64,000 bases of DNA, from the NCBI RefSeq assembly GCF_900601905.1, contig NZ_UWFA01000416.1, positions 434,001 through 498,000 of the forward strand, written 5' to 3'. Shown here piece by piece: positions 59,877-64,000 of the stretch (position 1 is the first letter of the stretch; every line of letters starts with the position of its first letter). The position numbers and the translations under genes were made by a program. The notes below the pieces were generated by a model. The model searched no databases and was not told where the DNA came from. It was given only the letters and a program-made list of their open reading frames with translations. Source of the stretch: Pseudomonas viridiflava (GTDB lineage: Bacteria > Pseudomonadota > Gammaproteobacteria > Pseudomonadales > Pseudomonadaceae).

Positions 59877-61499
59877 TCATACCTGGAAATGCTTGACCAT
59901 GATAGCGAGCTCTGACGCCAAATTGGCCAACGACTGCGAAGCAGCAGTAGTTTGACGTGCGCCCTCGGAAGACTGAATCGATAGCTCTCTGATATTGAGT
60001 AGATTCTGATCCACTGAGCGTGCCACATGCGCCTGTTCTTCAGCCGCAGTAGTGATCACCAGATTTCGATCATTAATCTCGTCATTTGCGGCAACGATTT
60101 CTTCCAATGCAGTTTTGGCCAGCTCCGCTAGCTCTAGTGTGTGCTGCGTCATGTTACTGCTGGCTTGCATGGTTCCAACCACATCAGCGGTACCTTTCTG
60201 AATGCTGCCAATCATTTCCTCGATTTCACGAGTCGATTGAGCCGTGCGATGAGCCAAAGCCCGCACCTCATCAGCAACTACCGCAAATCCTCTGCCCGCC
60301 TCGCCAGCGCGTGCTGCCTCAATAGCAGCATTGAGTGCCAACAAATTAGTCTGCTCAGCGATTGTGCGTATCACATCAAGCACCTTACCAATGCCTTGAG
60401 CCTGATCGGCAAGCCCGCCTACCTGCCCCGAGCTTATGGCGACTCCCTTGGTCAGGCCCTGAATAGCGGATACTGCCTCCATCATGCGCTGTTGCCCTTT
60501 CACAGCGATAGTGCGGGATTCCTGCGATAGATCTGAGGTTGATGACGCGTTTCGTGCAACCTCTTCAATAGCGGCTGTCATCTCCGTGACGGCCGTAGCT
60601 GCCTGCTCGATCTCGCCGTGCTGCTGTTGCAAATCCCGACTCCCTTCAACAGTTACTGCGTTCAACTCTTCAGCAGCAGATGCCAACTGATTGGAGGAGC
60701 CCGTAATTTGTTTGAGAGTGGTAAGCAGGCTTTCCTGCATGACGGCCAGCGCTGCAAGCAAGCGACTTGCCTCGTCATTTCCTTCAGGAGTGATCGGCTT
60801 GGTCAAATCACCCTTTGCAATAGTTTCGGCCACTTGAACTGCGTCCATGATGGGCACGGTGATACTGCGGGTGAGCAACCAAGCCACGAGTATTGTGCCA
60901 ACGCCTACCAGCAAGATAGCCAGGCTAATGCCTTCCACGGCCCTCGAGTAGGCATTTGCAGACTGCTGACCCGCAAGTTCGGCCCCCTGATTTGCCCGGT
61001 CAATAAGGTCGTCAAAATTTTTCGTCATCTGATCATAAGAGTCCCGAATCGTCATCAGGTAAGCGCGGGCCCCGCCTTTATCTCCCAGGCGTGAAAGCCT
61101 CAGCAACTCAAGGTGATTTTTGGCATACGTTTCAAGACTGCGGTTGAACGCCTCCAATCGGTTTTTATCATCGGTGGTCACCAGCAGGCTTGCATAGGTC
61201 GACATATGCTCACGCACGCTCTTCAAACGCCCGGCGGTTTTATCCTCGTAAGACTGCATTTCATCGTTAGAGGTAGACAAAATGTGCTGCATTGAGCCCA
61301 TCCGAAAACGATTCAATGATGCATTGGACGCGCCTAACGTTCGCACTCGCTGCATCCAGTTGTCTTGGATGTCGGCAGACTGATCTTGAACATCTCGTAT
61401 CTCTTCCAGCGCGAATAACCCGAGAAACACGCTGAATAATGCGATGGCTGCAAATCCTATAAACGCTCGAGGAGCGATCCGAATCTTCCTCATCACCAT
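59877..61499 (-). CDS. Methyl-accepting chemotaxis protein
   Basis: 540 aa: membrane helix (about 12–31), periplasmic four-helix-bundle-type sensor (32–190), second membrane helix (about 191–211), HAMP (about 212–264) and cytoplasmic signalling domain with the hairpin EQTNLLALNAAIEAARAGEAG. No C-terminal CheR-binding pentapeptide. It may sense a carboxylate used by the neighbouring genes; ligand not predictable. Confidence 0.92.
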   Translation of the reverse strand: MVMRKIRIAPRAFIGFAAIALFSVFLGLFALEEIRDVQDQSADIQDNWMQRVRTLGASNASLNRFRMGSMQHILSTSNDEMQSYEDKTAGRLKSVREHMSTYASLLVTTDDKNRLEAFNRSLETYAKNHLELLRLSRLGDKGGARAYLMTIRDSYDQMTKNFDDLIDRANQGAELAGQQSANAYSRAVEGISLAILLVGVGTILVAWLLTRSITVPIMDAVQVAETIAKGDLTKPITPEGNDEASRLLAALAVMQESLLTTLKQITGSSNQLASAAEELNAVTVEGSRDLQQQHGEIEQAATAVTEMTAAIEEVARNASSTSDLSQESRTIAVKGQQRMMEAVSAIQGLTKGVAISSGQVGGLADQAQGIGKVLDVIRTIAEQTNLLALNAAIEAARAGEAGRGFAVVADEVRALAHRTAQSTREIEEMIGSIQKGTADVVGTMQASSNMTQHTLELAELAKTALEEIVAANDEINDRNLVITTAAEEQAHVARSVDQNLLNIRELSIQSSEGARQTTAASQSLANLASELAIMVKHFQV

Positions 61500-62045
61500 T
61501 TGAAGAGCCCCCCACGCAACGGAATGGATAAGGAAAGAGCCTCGGAAAAAAATTGTTGTGCCGTAAAGGCTTTCCGGTGCAAGGCACCACAGAGTTTTTC
61601 AGTTGCCATGGTTTGTTTACCCGCGTTGGAAGTAGGTGCGCCTGGTGGTAAGCCGCGCTTTATTGTTATGCGTTCGAACTTCAACCTCTTAATGCTTCGT
61701 ACAGCAAAGTCCCTACAAATGCTGGGCCTGCAATCGAGTAGCACACGATGCATGTCGATCAGAAAGCCAGGATCAACAGCCAAGCTGTGATTGTATTTCG
61801 AATCATTAATGTACAATGCTTTTCGCATTACGTTATTGAACGGCCAGAAGACGAATTTCTTTAGGGCACAAATTCGAGTAACGGCTAAGAAATGGGCTTT
61901 TCCCCCACAGGGCTTCTACCCTCCGTGGGCGGGGTCGGCGTGACGATCCGCCCTCATCGAGATTCAAAGCTGCGATACATCAGGGATCGCGTCATCGTCC
62001 TACGCAGATCGTCGCCCTGATTGTTTTAGTAGAGAGAGAGGATGA
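61500..62045. other. 546-bp stretch without a recognised gene
   Basis: It separates the chemoreceptor and GntR genes. Short frames exist on both strands (for example 61493–61828 minus) but have no family resemblance, no ribosome-binding site and unusual amino acid composition. The part 61790–61880 is AT-rich and may hold the chemoreceptor promoter; an imperfect hairpin CCCCCAC ... GTGGGCGGGG is at about 61900–61930. Confidence 0.4.
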
Positions 62046-63026
62046 TCAAACCGAAGCAGCAGCACTCTCTCGCGCGCGCTTTTCGGCTTCATCCCGTGCC
62101 TCTTTATCCGTCTTCTGTCGACCAACGATATCCAGGTGATGACGCAGGAATCCGGCGGCCGCTTCGCATTTGCCGCTTTCGATCAGATCCAGCAACTGGA
62201 TGTGCTCGGTGGACTGAATGATCAGGCGCTGGCGATCGAGGTTGGCCTTGTAAGCCATAAAGCGGCGCAGCTGGTTTTGTCTGCGGATGGCTTCAAGAAA
62301 GAATGCATTGCCGGAGCAACGCACGATCAGCTCATGCAATTGAGCGTTGATGTGAAACAACTGCGATCTGGAAAGACTGAAAATATCTCCATCGAGCAGC
62401 CGCTGTTGCAGCGCCCTGGCCTTGGCGAACGCGGCCTTGTCGACCTTGTAGCCGGGTTCCAGCAGGGCCGCTGGCTCGATCGCCATACGAAAACGGTAGC
62501 TCTGGATATGAGCACTGGAATCGTGCAGGAACGCATTGATCTCCCACCCCTGCCCCGGCTTGCGCTCGATCATGGCCTCGTTGGCCAGACGGTTGAGCAC
62601 TTTGAGCAACTGACCGCGGGGCACGTCGTACTTGCGCAGCAGTTCAGCTTCGAAAAACGACTTGGGGATATCGCCGCTGAGCACGTCGTCGACGACCCGC
62701 AGATAGAAATCTTCGAAGGGGTCGACATCCAACGGCAGTTTGGCGGTATCGATACCGCGCGCATCGCAGGTCAGGAAATACCCACGATTCTGCTCCCTGC
62801 GGGCAATCCCCAGCTCTTCGAGCAGAGCGAAACAGCGACGGATCGGCGAGCGTGAAACCCCCAATTCCCTGGCAAAAGCCTCTTCGCGCAAAGGATCACC
62901 GCTGCGCATCGAGCGAGCGCGAGCCATATCAACGATTTTCGGCGCTAACTGCTCCGCCAGATCAGACTTGATCCGAAGCTTTGTCTTGTCCCGCGAAGGA
63001 ACGGAGCCTACACCGATTGAATTCAT
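62046..63026 (-). CDS. GntR-FCD regulator with tandem winged helices
   Basis: 326 aa. First wHTH about 20–90 (FARELGVSRSPIRRCFALLE), second wHTH-like region about 130–180 (FFEAELLRKYDVPRGQLLKV, LANEAMIERKPGQGWEI), FCD domain about 190–305 with HELIVR and EHIQLLDLI. The layout matches the 56848 regulator although sequences differ, so the two are distant paralogues. It lies next to the citrate transporter and probably controls it. Confidence 0.83.
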   Translation of the reverse strand: MNSIGVGSVPSRDKTKLRIKSDLAEQLAPKIVDMARARSMRSGDPLREEAFARELGVSRSPIRRCFALLEELGIARREQNRGYFLTCDARGIDTAKLPLDVDPFEDFYLRVVDDVLSGDIPKSFFEAELLRKYDVPRGQLLKVLNRLANEAMIERKPGQGWEINAFLHDSSAHIQSYRFRMAIEPAALLEPGYKVDKAAFAKARALQQRLLDGDIFSLSRSQLFHINAQLHELIVRCSGNAFFLEAIRRQNQLRRFMAYKANLDRQRLIIQSTEHIQLLDLIESGKCEAAAGFLRHHLDIVGRQKTDKEARDEAEKRARESAAASV

Positions 63027-63137
63027 GATCGCCCGTGAAGATGAGGGTTGATGCGCAAGGGACCGGCTGTCTCAGCCGACCCCGCCAAAATACCACAGCT
63101 CATTTGCCGAGACATCCTGACTGCCTGCGCCAGCCAC

Positions 63138-64000
63138 TCACGGGAACATCGAGAACGCCCCGGTAGCCGCCATCGCGCCCATGATCAGGAAGCTCAGCGC
63201 GAACGCCCACTTCATGGTGTACTTCTGATGATCGCTGAATTCAACACCCGCCAGGCCGCACAGCAGATAGGTGGAAGCCACCAATGGGCTCAACAAATGG
63301 ACCGGTGAACCGATCAGCGAAGCTCGGCCAATCTCGGCATGGGAGATGCCATATGCCTCGGCGGCCTTGGCGAGCACGGGCAGAACGCCGTAGTAGAAGG
63401 CATCGTTGGACATAAAGAATGTGCCAGGAATACTCGCCAACGCGGTAATCGGTGCCATATACGGGCCCCAGGTTTCAGGCAGCATTGCCAGAAAGCTGGC
63501 TGACATGGCGTTGACCATGCCTGTACCGGACAGGATCCCGGCGAGAATCCCGGCGGCGAGAAAAATCGCGATCTGGTTCAGCGCGGTCGGTGCATGGGCA
63601 GCGATGCGGCGACGCTGATCGGCCATGTGCGGGTAGTTGATTACCAACCCGACCGAGAACGCGACCATGAACAGAATGGCCAGTGGCAGCCATTCCATGA
63701 CCAACCCCGCCATTAGCGCAATGGTCAGCACCGCGTTCAACCAGAACATCTTCGGACGACGCAGCTCGGCATCTTCGGCAGACATCGCAGGCAGGCCAGT
63801 GGCATCGTCATCGAAATCCGAACCCTCTACGTCGTCCGGCAGGCTCAGCTTGCCGAGACGCGAGCGCTCACGTACGCCGATGTACCAGGCCAGACACATT
63901 ACTCCGATAAAGCCGATGATCATTGCCGGAATAATCGGCTGGAACAGCTCAGAGGTTTCCACTTGAAGAGATGCCGCCGCGCGCGCCAAGGGCCCGCCCC
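63138..64000 (-). CDS. CitMHS-family citrate transporter (partial, C-terminal part)
   Basis: About 287 residues to the stop; the frame stays open to the right edge, so the N-terminal third is outside. Membrane segments and GGPLARAAASLQVE, PHMADQRRRIAAHAPTALN, GTFFMSNDAFYYGVLP are typical of CitMHS proteins, which import citrate with Mg2+ or another divalent ion. A central acidic loop (VEGSDFDDDAT) is present. Preceded on the same strand side by the GntR regulator. Confidence 0.88.
   Translation of the reverse strand, partial: GGPLARAAASLQVETSELFQPIIPAMIIGFIGVMCLAWYIGVRERSRLGKLSLPDDVEGSDFDDDATGLPAMSAEDAELRRPKMFWLNAVLTIALMAGLVMEWLPLAILFMVAFSVGLVINYPHMADQRRRIAAHAPTALNQIAIFLAAGILAGILSGTGMVNAMSASFLAMLPETWGPYMAPITALASIPGTFFMSNDAFYYGVLPVLAKAAEAYGISHAEIGRASLIGSPVHLLSPLVASTYLLCGLAGVEFSDHQKYTMKWAFALSFLIMGAMAATGAFSMFP

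Noticed and set aside
61493..61828. 111-codon minus frame before the chemoreceptor
   Set aside because: No ribosome-binding site or recognisable motif and unusual composition; it could not be supported as a gene.

Overview
The window looks like a Pseudomonas chromosome (fluorescens/syringae type). The evidence is the FhpR–flavohemoglobin pair, a BphO heme oxygenase, a PbpG endopeptidase, TerC and YceH proteins, several typical LysR regulators, and high-GC codon use. This is inferred from gene content; no database search was run.

1–24.5 kb is the right part of a lambdoid prophage with an HK97-type head. It ends at a tRNA-Val(GAC) gene, with the integrase next to it; the left end lies outside the window. 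The layout is a mirror image of lambda. A cI-type repressor (12054–12935) sits between two operator clusters that share one motif, ACCATCGGT: three copies exactly 24 bp apart at 11983–12041 (OR-like) and two copies at 14776–14811 (OL-like). From OR the minus strand runs through cro, a Rha/KilAC antirepressor, an O-like initiator gene carrying iterons (probable phage origin), a P-like helicase loader, recombination nucleases (Ref, VRR-NUC), a second tyrosine recombinase, a probable Q-type antiterminator, tandem terminators, holin, Rz/Rz1, HNH, terminase and portal. From OL the plus strand starts with a boxA plus hairpin (nut-like) and runs through a LuxR-type HTH protein, two strongly structured non-coding elements, DUF2303, two methyltransferases, excisionase and integrase. 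The prophage carries likely lysogen-benefit genes: RhuM-family and DUF1654 genes in the position of lambda rex, and an inverted AT-rich AbiC-like membrane protein.

24.6–39.2 kb is ordinary core genome: a PuuB-type oxidoreductase, a C39-like lipoprotein without its catalytic residues, TerC, a NhaR-like regulator, YceH, PbpG, succinate-semialdehyde dehydrogenase, a DMT exporter, BphO, a GapN-type dehydrogenase and tRNA-Asn(GTT). A frameshifted parA relic directly after tRNA-Asn suggests a lost integrative element.

39.7–44.8 kb is the most interesting chromosomal module: an NO-sensing NorR/FhpR activator, a sigma-54 promoter with GT-N7-AC sites, flavohemoglobin, a nitronate monooxygenase, a malonate-semialdehyde-decarboxylase-like tautomerase with all catalytic residues, and a SnoaL-like protein. 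Together they could detoxify or degrade 3-nitropropionate/propionate-3-nitronate and the nitrogen oxides this releases.

44.9–64 kb is accessory metabolism: SDR/LysR and NmrA-cupin/HxlR pairs, then a carboxylate region (aconitase, YbhE-type lactonase, MFS carrier, cytoplasmic-looking solute-binding protein, LysR, isopropylmalate/isocitrate-type dehydrogenase, Asp/Glu-racemase-family protein, chemoreceptor, CitMHS carrier). It has two unusual GntR-FCD regulators with tandem winged helices.
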